A stretch of DNA of 15,571 nt from an uncultured Acetatifactor sp. (GTDB taxonomy: Bacteria; Bacillota; Clostridia; Lachnospirales; Lachnospiraceae). Below the pieces are notes generated by a model that did not search any database, was not told where the DNA came from, and saw only the letters and a program-made list of their open reading frames with translations. The stretch lies in NCBI GenBank assembly GCA_948896875.1, contig CAQUWW010000018.1, forward strand, positions 1-15,571. The letters are read 5' to 3'. Positions 6,847 through 13,502 of the stretch are shown one piece after another. The position numbers were made by a program, and so were the translations under genes. How positions within the stretch are numbered: the first letter of the stretch is position 1; every line of letters starts with the position of its first letter.

Positions 6847-7988
6847 TGAAAGCGGTAATCAGAATGGTTTCAGTTCTGACGGGCCTGTGCCTGATCTTTA
6901 CTTCTTCCCTGACCTGTCTGGCAGCGGAGAGGAGCGCTTATACGTATACGGTGACTTTCAGCGCAGGGGATCAGGGAACTTTGAGCATTGCGGATGGGCG
7001 GTCCATATCGGTGACAGGGGGAGGAGATTACCAGATTTCCCTTTCCGAGGATGGCAGGACAGTAAAGATAACGGGACTGACACTGGCCAATCAGGTGAAT
7101 TTTCAGAACAGTGCGGTTATTTTGGGGGAGGACAGCAAGTATTATGTCAGGGGAGTCCGCCGGAGCGGATGGGACAACAATACGGTAGCCCTTGCTTCGT
7201 TTCCAGTGGAATGTGATCAGGACTATGTGGTTGCATACGGAATCAAGGGAGATCTGACACAGTATACCGTTAATTATGTGGATGCAAATGGAAATGCACT
7301 GTATCCGCAGCAGACATACTACGGAAATGTGGGGGATCAGCCGGTTCTGGCTTATCTGTATATAGAGGGATATCAGCCCCAGGCTTACAATCTGACCAGG
7401 ACATTGCAGAAGGATTCCAGTAAGAATGTATTTGACTTCATATACAGGCCGATTCCGGCAGGCGGTGGGGGAGGAACTACCACACCCGGAGGAGGAACGG
7501 AAGTACCCGGTGGTACAGTGACACCCGGGGGCACGGTAACCGCACCTGGCGGGACAGCCGCCATACCCGGCGGAACGACGACACCTGGAGGAGCAGCGAC
7601 GCCCGGAGGAGACGCAGTGATACCTGGTCCCGGAGGGGATGCAGGAATTCCAGGCGGCGATGCAGGGATTCCGGGGGGAGATACCCAGCTGCAGGAGGAT
7701 GAGCAGCAAACAAATCTGCAGGAAGAGGATTTACCACTGACAGATCCGGAGGAAATCGTGAACCTGGATGACCCGGATTTGCCTTTGGCCAATTTTGATA
7801 ATGATCAGGGAAGTGACAGTACGGTGGCGGGAGCAAACCGCAGGATGTTCAGATACACCTGGATGGCGGTGGGAATCGGGCTGCTGGCCCTCATTGCCGC
7901 GGCGGCAGGGGCGTATGTCTATCGGAAAATGAAAAAGGTGCGGAAGGCGGATAAGGAAGCCGGAGATGAAAAAGCAAGTACTTTGTAA
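6846..7988 (+). CDS. MucBP-like surface protein with Pro-Gly-Gly stalk and membrane anchor
   Basis: A 380-residue protein starts at ATG 6846 (TGATG overlap with the previous stop, GGGGAG upstream). A signal peptide ends near LAA (27). Residues about 30-137 are a beta-rich domain I do not recognise. Residues about 138-202 match the MucBP pattern: YTVNYVDANGNALYPQQTYYG, GDQP, YIEGYQP, FIYRPI. Residues 204-279 form a stalk with about ten PGG motifs, then an acidic segment containing DLPLAN. A membrane helix (about 338-358) and a Lys-rich tail end it. No LPXTG-like motif precedes the helix, so it is probably held in the membrane. MucBP domains occur in adhesins, and the stalk would lift this domain through the wall. 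The ligand is unknown. Its end overlaps the next gene by 23 bases. Confidence 0.85.
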   Translation: MKAVIRMVSVLTGLCLIFTSSLTCLAAERSAYTYTVTFSAGDQGTLSIADGRSISVTGGGDYQISLSEDGRTVKITGLTLANQVNFQNSAVILGEDSKYYVRGVRRSGWDNNTVALASFPVECDQDYVVAYGIKGDLTQYTVNYVDANGNALYPQQTYYGNVGDQPVLAYLYIEGYQPQAYNLTRTLQKDSSKNVFDFIYRPIPAGGGGGTTTPGGGTEVPGGTVTPGGTVTAPGGTAAIPGGTTTPGGAATPGGDAVIPGPGGDAGIPGGDAGIPGGDTQLQEDEQQTNLQEEDLPLTDPEEIVNLDDPDLPLANFDNDQGSDSTVAGANRRMFRYTWMAVGIGLLALIAAAAGAYVYRKMKKVRKADKEAGDEKASTL

Positions 7989-8490
7989 CTGCGTGTCCCT
8001 GCTGATTTTGCTGGCGGTGGTGGCGCTGTGTATTCCAATGACGGTTCCCAGGCTGTTGGGCTATGATACGTATACCGTTGTGAGCGGAAGCATGGAACCG
8101 GCGATTCCCACAGGGAGCGCTATCTATGTGGAGACAGTGTCCCCGGAAGCGGTGGCGGCCGGGGATGTGATTGCCTTTTACAGCAGAGGGGCGGTTATCA
8201 CCCACCGTGTGGTGGAGAATCTGGTGGTGAGCGGTGAGTTCGTCACAAAGGGAGACGCGAATGCGGAAAATGATGTCACCCCGGCGCCTTACGAAGCGTT
8301 GATGGGCCGGGTGGCATATTCCGTTCCTTTTCTGGGAAATGTGATGGCGGTCTGTTCCGGTACCACGGGGAAGATCTATCTGGCCTGCGGGGTGGCAGGA
8401 GCAGTACTGTTGCAGCTGGCCGGCAGCCTTCTCCGGACGGACAGGAAGCAGGACGGCAGGGCAGGCAATGGGACGGACAGAGGCCGATGA
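7966..8490 (+). CDS. sipW: SipW-like (ER-type) signal peptidase I
   Basis: A 174-residue membrane protease that removes signal peptides at the outer face of the membrane. Helix one (about 8-30) is followed by the catalytic Ser42 in SGSMEP. The position used as lysine in bacterial-type enzymes is His80 (VITHRVV), which marks the ER/SipW subgroup. GDANAENDVTPAP (96-108) supplies the conserved acidic residues, and a second hydrophobic segment lies at about 125-155. The ATG at 7966 has AAGGAAG upstream and lies inside the preceding coding region (23-base overlap), suggesting coupled translation. The two upstream proteins with SipW-type signal peptides are the expected substrates, as SipW processes TasA in Bacillus subtilis. 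The symbol is used for the family type; orthology is not shown. Confidence 0.92.
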   Translation: MKKQVLCNCVSLLILLAVVALCIPMTVPRLLGYDTYTVVSGSMEPAIPTGSAIYVETVSPEAVAAGDVIAFYSRGAVITHRVVENLVVSGEFVTKGDANAENDVTPAPYEALMGRVAYSVPFLGNVMAVCSGTTGKIYLACGVAGAVLLQLAGSLLRTDRKQDGRAGNGTDRGR

Positions 8491-8515
8491 AGCAGGAGCA
8501 ATCGATGGAGGCAAA

Positions 8516-9373
8516 ATGAAAAAGGCAGTTATGATTTTTGCTGCTGTCATACTGGCAGCAGTATTTTTGATGTCCGGATATCAGGTCTGTCTGATCCTCA
8601 GGGAGACGAAGAGCGCAGAGAGCACATACCAGGACCTGAATCGTTTTGTGACGCTGCCGGGACAGACGGGTAATGGAACCGCTTCCGGGACGGAATTTGG
8701 AAAAGACGGAAAGAAATCTCCGGAAAATGGAGTGGATTCTTCGAAGAACGGAGACGGAAGCGAGAGCGTGATGCCCGGGAAGGAAGCTGCCGGAAAAGAA
8801 GAAAACTGTCCTGAAGTGGACTTTGAAAGTCTCAGAGGGATGAACAGCCAGACAGTGGGCTGGATATACGGCGAAGACACGAAAATCAATTATCCCGTGG
8901 TTCAGGCAAAAGACAATGCTTATTATCTGGACCATATGTTTGACGGACAGAAGAATGCCAATGGATGCATTTTTCTGGACTGCGGGAATCAGATGGATTT
9001 TTCCGATTCCCACAGTATCATCTATGGTCATCACATGAAGAGCGGCGCCATGTTCGCCGGGCTCTCCCAGTACAAGAGCCAGGCGTATTATGAGGCACAT
9101 CCCCGGATGCTTTTGCTGACGCCGGACGGGAATTATACTGTGGAGCTTTTTGCAGGATATGTGGCCGACGTGGAGGAGGACGCATGGCAGATCGGCTTTG
9201 CGTCGGAGGAAAACTTCTCGGACTGGATAGACCGGAGTATGGCAAAATCCTGTATTTCCACGGATATCGTGCCGTCCATCTCAGACAAAATCCTCACCCT
9301 GTCCACCTGCAGCTATGAGTTTGAAAATGCGCGCTTTGTGCTGCTGGGGATTCTGAAATCCCGGGAAGGGTGA
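8516..9373 (+). CDS. Class B sortase
   Basis: ATG 8516 is preferred over ATG 8468: it has GGAGG four bases upstream and starts directly at the membrane anchor (MKKAVMIFAAVILAAVFLMSG), and the earlier start would only add a charged head overlapping the peptidase gene. The product has 285 residues. A low-complexity Gly/Ser/Lys/Glu stretch (about 48-98) separates the anchor from the catalytic domain. Class B signatures run in order: VDFESLRGMNSQTVGWI, INYPVVQAKDNAYYLDHMFDG, CIFLDCGN, IIYGHHMKSGAMF (His172), TLSTCSYE (Cys265) and NARFVLLG (Arg273). It transfers proteins to the wall rather than polymerising them. Its best local substrate is the PPKTG protein three genes upstream. No convincing terminator follows. 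Confidence 0.95.
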   Translation: MKKAVMIFAAVILAAVFLMSGYQVCLILRETKSAESTYQDLNRFVTLPGQTGNGTASGTEFGKDGKKSPENGVDSSKNGDGSESVMPGKEAAGKEENCPEVDFESLRGMNSQTVGWIYGEDTKINYPVVQAKDNAYYLDHMFDGQKNANGCIFLDCGNQMDFSDSHSIIYGHHMKSGAMFAGLSQYKSQAYYEAHPRMLLLTPDGNYTVELFAGYVADVEEDAWQIGFASEENFSDWIDRSMAKSCISTDIVPSISDKILTLSTCSYEFENARFVLLGILKSREG

Positions 9374-9478
9374 GGAGAACGTCTCAAATGTCAGTTCACT
9401 CCGTCAAACAATTGTTCCAGATTAATCTTTATATGTGGGAAATGAATTAAGTGTCAACTCGTTTTTATGTGAAATAGC

Positions 9479-9507
9479 TTGACAAAACTTCGAAAATGAA
9501 TTATCCT
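9479..9507 (+). promoter_or_regulatory. Sigma-A-like promoter for the Rpn-like gene
   Basis: TTGACA (9479-9484) and TATCCT (9502-9507) are separated by 17 bases, giving an expected start near 9514. The surrounding 287-base gap (9374-9660) contains no gene; it holds this promoter, a possible opposing promoter and the structured leader described separately. Confidence 0.65.
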
Positions 9508-9548
9508 CTTTTTATCAAGATAAATCTGTGAAAGGTGCATCTCGCACA

Positions 9549-9574
9549 TTCGGGCAGTTTCTGCCGAAATTTTT
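9549..9574 (+). terminator. Terminator-like hairpin in the Rpn leader (candidate attenuator)
   Basis: TTCGGGCAG pairs with CTGCCGAA across a TTT loop, with one bulged G, and is followed by A then five T. It lies about 35-60 bases after the predicted transcription start and before the gene, so it would end a short transcript of about 60 bases unless bypassed. GGCAG at 9585-9589 could pair with the same CTGCC (9561-9565) as an alternative. Confidence 0.5.
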
Positions 9575-9660
9575 CACACACATTGGCAGGGACAGTCTGA
9601 AAAGCATTTGGGAAATATTCCGTGTCTCTGCCTGACAATTTCAGAAAGAGAGGATACGAT

Positions 9661-10686
9661 ATGATTCCCAAAATGCGATTTGTGTCGGCAATGCAGCGGC
9701 GTATGCGTCGTCCGTTGAAGTACTTTTTTGCAAACCGGAAGGTGAAGGACCGGCTTTTCTGTTACATTTTCGAGCGGGACAAAAAGGCTTTGCTACAGCT
9801 TTATAATGAGCTGAATGGTACGGATTACTGTGACGAGAGTGCTTTGCAGATTGTCACACTGGACAATGTGCTGTATATGTCCATGAATAACGATGTGGCT
9901 TTTATGTTGATGGGAACGTTGAACCTGTATGAGCATCAGAGTACGATCTGCCCCAATCTACCCCTGCGGTTTCTGCTTTATACAGCCGCGGAGTATGAAG
10001 CCTATGTGGGGCGGGAACAGGACCGGATTTACGGGAATACTCTGATCAGGCTCCCGACACCCCGCTGCGTTGTGTTCTACAATGGAGAGGATAAGATGGA
10101 GGATGAGCGAATTCTGCGGCTGACAGACGCTTTCATGGAGGAACCGGGAGAGCAGAAATCCTGTCTGGAACTTACGGTGCGTGTGTTGAATATCAATCAT
10201 GGATGTAATCAGAAGCTGATGGCTGGATGCAGACGGCTGGAGGAGTATTCCTGCTTTGCGGCGAAGCTGAAAGAGTATCAGAAGAGGTATAGTTCCACAA
10301 AAGAGGCTGTGGATGATGCAGTGTCATACTGTATAGAACATGGAATCCTGACGGACATTCTGATACCATTGAGTGCGGAGGTAAAGAAAATGCTGTTGAC
10401 GGAGTATAATGAGAAAAAAGTGATGGCATGGCTGAAAAAGGAAGCCCGAGAAGAGGGCAGAATAGAAGGGCAGCAGGAAGGCAGGCAGGAGGGTAAACGA
10501 GAAGGCGGAAATCAAAAGGTGATCAGCCAGGTCAGGAAGAAAGTTGCCAAAGGCAAATCACCGGAAGAGATTGCAGAGATGCTGGAAGAGGATATCTCTT
10601 TGATAAAGGAAATCAGCGAAATGCTCAAGGACCATCCCGGCTGGAGCGATGAGAGAATCAGTGAAGAGTTGAAAAGAATGGAGTAG
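9661..10686 (+). CDS. Rpn/PD-(D/E)XK family putative nuclease (transposase-like)
   Basis: The frame is open from GTG 9622, but ATG 9661 has AGAGG seven bases upstream and gives 341 residues. The protein fits the Rpn/YhgA-like family: DRLFCYIFERDKKALLQLYNELNGTDY near the start, then NDVAFML (Asp78) and YEHQS (Glu91, Gln93), which match the D and E-x-Q/K positions of the PD-(D/E)XK fold, then LIRLPTPRCVVFYNG (129-142). The C-terminal part has helical ExxREEGRxEG-type repeats (about 262-285), common in this family. Rpn proteins are DNA endonucleases linked to RecA-independent recombination in E. coli; Firmicute copies are often labelled transposases without proof of movement. No terminal repeats were seen. 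It has its own promoter and is probably independent of its neighbours. Confidence 0.85.
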   Translation: MIPKMRFVSAMQRRMRRPLKYFFANRKVKDRLFCYIFERDKKALLQLYNELNGTDYCDESALQIVTLDNVLYMSMNNDVAFMLMGTLNLYEHQSTICPNLPLRFLLYTAAEYEAYVGREQDRIYGNTLIRLPTPRCVVFYNGEDKMEDERILRLTDAFMEEPGEQKSCLELTVRVLNINHGCNQKLMAGCRRLEEYSCFAAKLKEYQKRYSSTKEAVDDAVSYCIEHGILTDILIPLSAEVKKMLLTEYNEKKVMAWLKKEAREEGRIEGQQEGRQEGKREGGNQKVISQVRKKVAKGKSPEEIAEMLEEDISLIKEISEMLKDHPGWSDERISEELKRME

Positions 10687-10729
10687 TAAACGCAGCAGAC
10701 AATTTTTTATAAAAACTGAAAGGAAAAGG

Positions 10730-10799
10730 TTGACAAAATTCAAGAATGTTAGTACACTAACAATATAGTTAGCGCACTAACATTCTTGAATTTTGTCAA
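10730..10799. promoter_or_regulatory. marR promoter inside a 70-bp palindrome with two operator-like sites
   Basis: TTGACA (10730-10735) and TACACT (10753-10758), 17 bases apart, form a sigma-A-like promoter. The whole stretch is an inverted repeat: 23-bp perfect arms at 10730-10752 and 10777-10799 around a 24-base centre. It contains two operator-like sites, GTTAGTACACTAAC (10748-10761) and GTTAGCGCACTAAC (10768-10781), whose centres are 20 bp apart, about two helical turns. The first covers the -10 box. MarR proteins bind such short palindromes as dimers, so autorepression by the next gene is likely; binding itself is inferred. Confidence 0.8.
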
Positions 10800-10833
10800 T
10801 AAGGAGCTGGTGAAACGTGCTTCCTACAGTTCA

Positions 10834-10912
10834 GGACAACAGAATTTTGTCGAAGCGCAAATAGAATTGTCTGGGATGACAATATCTTGTCAGGCCACAG
10901 ATTCTGCTGTCC
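10834..10912 (+). promoter_or_regulatory. Structured 5' leader of the marR-ABC operon
   Basis: An outer stem (10834-10845 with 10901-10912, 11 of 12) encloses two mutually exclusive inner stems: ATTGTC/GACAAT (10866-10871 with 10878-10883) and TGACAA/TTGTCA (10877-10882 with 10887-10892). A further GACAA/TTGTC pair lies at 10835-10851. The 137 bases between the palindrome and the MarR start hold no gene I can support; an open frame here is treated as chance. Confidence 0.4.
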
Positions 10913-10936
10913 GGGAGAGGATAGAGGAAGGAATTT

Positions 10937-11455
10937 ATGGAACGGGAAATGAGAATTGCATTTGTACTGCGGGAGATTCATAATCTGTGCAAGCTGGTCA
11001 TACATAAGGGGTCACCCAGGTTCGAGAAGGGGCCGAAAAGTCAGCTGCAGGGGGGAATTCTGGGGTATCTGTACTATCATATGGGGAGGCCTGTGTACCA
11101 GAAGGATCTGGAAAAGGAGTTCCGGATCTCCCGGGCCACAGCCACAAATACGCTGCAGGTCATGGAACGGGAAGGACTGATTGTGCGCCGGGCGCTGGAT
11201 AAGGATGCCAGGCTGAAACGAATTCAGTTGACGGAGGAGGCTTATCAGAATCATCGTCAGATTGAGGATTATATGAATATGATGGATCAGCGTATGCTGG
11301 AGGGGATGTCGGAGGCTGAGACCGCGGAGCTGCGCAGGCTGTTGGGAATTGTGATGAGGAATCTGGAGGCGCTTACGGAGGAGTTCAGCGGACAGGATAT
11401 GGAAGAGGCCGCACCTATGCCGACGGTAAAGAGTCCGCCGGAGATAAGGACTTAA
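10937..11455 (+). CDS. MarR-family transcriptional regulator
   Basis: A 172-residue cytoplasmic DNA-binding protein starts at ATG 10937, with GAGGAAGG five bases upstream. The winged helix-turn-helix spans about residues 40-100: LQGGILGYLYYH, YQKDLEKEFRISRATATNTLQVMEREGLIVRR (recognition helix about 65-79), then the wing DKDARLKRIQLTEEA. Long flanking helices (about 105-150) would form the dimer interface. A 70-bp palindrome with two operator-like sites lies upstream, and two ABC exporter genes follow on the same strand, the layout of a drug-responsive autoregulated exporter operon. The acidic, Pro-rich tail after 150 is probably disordered. The ligand is unknown. Confidence 0.92.
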   Translation: MEREMRIAFVLREIHNLCKLVIHKGSPRFEKGPKSQLQGGILGYLYYHMGRPVYQKDLEKEFRISRATATNTLQVMEREGLIVRRALDKDARLKRIQLTEEAYQNHRQIEDYMNMMDQRMLEGMSEAETAELRRLLGIVMRNLEALTEEFSGQDMEEAAPMPTVKSPPEIRT

Positions 11456-11549
11456 GGGCCGGAAAACGGATAGGCAATAGAATTCAGGAACAGAATTCTG
11501 CGGTCATGAATAAAAATCAACATTTACAGGGAAAGGCAGGAAAAGAGTC

Positions 11550-13286
11550 ATGTTGAAAACACTTGGAGCCCAGATTAAAGAATTTAAGAAAGACTCCATT
11601 CTGACCCCGGTCTTCATGATCGGGGAGGTAATTATGGAAACCATTATTCCGCTGCTTATGGCGTCTATCATTGACAACGGCGTAACGGCGGGCAATATGA
11701 AACACATTTATCTGATTGGTGTGCTGATGGTGGGAACAGCGGTGCTGAGCCTCGTATTTGGCATTCTGGGAGGGCAGTTCGGCTCTCGGGCGTCCACTGG
11801 CTTTGCCAGAAACCTGAGGAGAGCCATGTATGAAAATATTCAGACCTTCAGCTTTTCCAATATTGATAAATTCAGTACTTCGGGGCTGGTAACCAGGCTG
11901 ACAACGGATGTCACGAACATGCAGAACGCGTATCAGATGATTCTGCGCATGTGTATGAGAGCCCCCACCAGTCTGATCTGTGCCATGGCAATGTCCTTTA
12001 TTATCAGCCCCCGTCTTGCCAGCGTGTATCTGGTGGCGGTAGTGCTGCTGGCAGTGGTGCTGGGTTTTATTGTGACCCAGGCCACAAAGCATTTTAATCA
12101 GGCCTTTCCGAAATACGATGCACTGAATGAAAGTGTGCAGGAAAACGTATCGGCAATCCGGGTGGTAAAGGCCTATGTGAGAGAAGACTATGAGGTAGAG
12201 AAATTTAAGACGGCCAGCAATAATATCTATAAAATTTTCTGCAAGGCGGAAAGCATCGTGATCTGGAACAATCCGGTGATGAACTTTACCGTATACACCT
12301 GCATCCTGACCATCAGCTGGCTGGGAGCCCACATGATTGTGCAGAATACGCTGACCACGGGACAGCTGATGAATATGCTGACCTACTGTATGAACATTCT
12401 GATGAGTCTGATGATGCTGTCCATGATTTTTGTCATGATGACCATGTCGCTGGCCAGCGCAAGACGAATCTGCGAAGTGCTGGAGGAGAAGGCGGATCTG
12501 CACAATCCGGAAGAGCCCATCATGGAGGTGCGGGACGGAAGCATTACCTTTGACCATGTTTCTTTCAGCTATAAGAGGGAAGCTTCTGATCCGGTTCTGA
12601 AAGATATCAATCTGGATATCAGATCGGGAGAGACCATCGGTATCATCGGCGGCACCGGAAGCGCAAAATCCAGTCTGGTGAATCTGATCAGCAGATTGTA
12701 TGATGTGACAGAGGGGAAGCTTTCGGTAGGCGGTGTGGATGTGCGGAATTACGATATGGAGAGCCTGCGGAACCAGGTGTCTGTGGTGCTCCAGAACAAT
12801 GTGCTTTTTTCCGGAACAATTCTGGAGAATCTGCGCTGGGGCGACAAGGATGCCACGGAGGAAGAGTGCAGATATGCCTGTGAGATGGCTTGTGCCGACG
12901 AGTTTATTCAGAAGATGCCGGAGGGCTACAATACTTACATAGAGCAGGGCGGAACCAATGTGTCCGGAGGTCAGAAACAGCGGCTCTGTATTGCCAGGGC
13001 GCTTCTGAAGAAGCCGAAGGTACTGATTCTGGACGATTCTACCAGCGCGGTGGACACGGCAACGGATGCGAAGATCAGAAAAGCCTTTGCCGAGGCCATT
13101 CCCGGCACCACAAAGCTGATCATTGCCCAGAGAATTTCCAGTGTGGAGCATGCGGACAGAATCATCGTCATGAACGAGGGACAGATAGATGGATTCGGAA
13201 CCCATGAAGAGCTGCTGGAGAACAATGAGATTTACAGAGAAGTATATGATGCCCAGATGAGCGGCAGCGGAGATTTCGACGAGTAA
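11550..13286 (+). CDS. ABC exporter half-transporter, degenerate ATP site partner
   Basis: A 578-residue fusion of a type IV (MsbA/BmrC/LmrC-like) membrane domain (about 15-310) and a nucleotide-binding domain (about 326-578). Motifs seen: Walker A GGTGSAKSS (367-375; Ala replaces the glycine before Lys), Q-loop Gln415, a good signature VSGGQ (471-475), Walker B VLILDD with Asp496 where the catalytic Glu is expected, and Gln527 in place of the H-loop histidine. This combination marks the non-hydrolysing side of a heterodimeric exporter; its intact signature would complete the active site of the partner encoded next. ATG 11550 follows AGGAAA; the gene starts 94 bases after the MarR stop. Multidrug or peptide export is likely, with the substrate unknown. 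Confidence 0.93.
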   Translation: MLKTLGAQIKEFKKDSILTPVFMIGEVIMETIIPLLMASIIDNGVTAGNMKHIYLIGVLMVGTAVLSLVFGILGGQFGSRASTGFARNLRRAMYENIQTFSFSNIDKFSTSGLVTRLTTDVTNMQNAYQMILRMCMRAPTSLICAMAMSFIISPRLASVYLVAVVLLAVVLGFIVTQATKHFNQAFPKYDALNESVQENVSAIRVVKAYVREDYEVEKFKTASNNIYKIFCKAESIVIWNNPVMNFTVYTCILTISWLGAHMIVQNTLTTGQLMNMLTYCMNILMSLMMLSMIFVMMTMSLASARRICEVLEEKADLHNPEEPIMEVRDGSITFDHVSFSYKREASDPVLKDINLDIRSGETIGIIGGTGSAKSSLVNLISRLYDVTEGKLSVGGVDVRNYDMESLRNQVSVVLQNNVLFSGTILENLRWGDKDATEEECRYACEMACADEFIQKMPEGYNTYIEQGGTNVSGGQKQRLCIARALLKKPKVLILDDSTSAVDTATDAKIRKAFAEAIPGTTKLIIAQRISSVEHADRIIVMNEGQIDGFGTHEELLENNEIYREVYDAQMSGSGDFDE

Positions 13287-13305
13287 ACAGCAACATCCCA
13301 GCCGG

Positions 13306-13483
13306 TGCCAGCATCATGGGTAGTGCCTGGCATTGAGAAATTGGAATAAGAGGCGGCGACTTTTTGGTGAAGTCACAAGGCGCACGAGAGGAATTTTCAT
13401 GAGTGCACTTTCGAATGAAAATTCCTCTCCTGAGGTGTGCGCCGCAGGGAGTTCACCCTTTAGAGCCGTCGCGCAGCGACTTT
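13306..13483. repeat. Nested palindromic intergenic element between the ABC genes
   Basis: The 216-base gap holds a strong hairpin of 15 perfect base pairs (GAGAGGAATTTTCAT, 13386-13400, with 13415-13429). It is nested in further pairs: GGCGCAC/GTGCGCC (13379-13385 with 13437-13443), GGTGAA/TTCACC (13366-13371 with 13452-13457) and GCGAC/GTCGC (13356-13360 with 13468-13472). Local alternatives compete: GACTT/AAGTC (13358-13374) and GTCGC-GCA-GCGAC (13468-13480). GCGACTTT occurs at both ends (13356-13363, 13476-13483). A separate 6-bp stem, TGCCAG/CTGGCA, lies at 13306-13332. There is no T-tract, so this is not a plain terminator. It may be a mobile palindromic repeat or an mRNA-stability element setting the ratio of the two subunits. 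Confidence 0.75.
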
Positions 13484-13502
13484 AATTAGGAGGTATTCAC
13501 AT

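Noticed and set aside
6870..7709. 279-residue - strand frame opposite the MucBP gene
   Set aside because: Its Cys/Arg/Ser-rich composition comes from reading the PGG stalk backwards. There are no motifs or start signal.
9661..10686. Complete insertion sequence around the Rpn-like gene
   Set aside because: Family members are often labelled transposases, but I found no terminal inverted repeats or target duplication. The gene has its own promoter and leader.
10691..10715. Terminator after the Rpn-like gene
   Set aside because: There is a T-run, but no GC-rich stem precedes it; the TTTTTATAAAAA symmetry is only AT-rich.
10786..10983. 65-residue open frame before and overlapping marR
   Set aside because: Its TTG start lies inside the operator palindrome. 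The AAGGAG at 10801 is only three bases from a GTG in this frame, and the product has no recognisable features. A leader peptide cannot be fully excluded.
11517..13205. 562-residue open frame on the - strand
   Set aside because: It is the antisense shadow of the first ABC gene. It is His/Gln-rich with no domain or ribosome binding site, while the + strand carries all ABC motifs.
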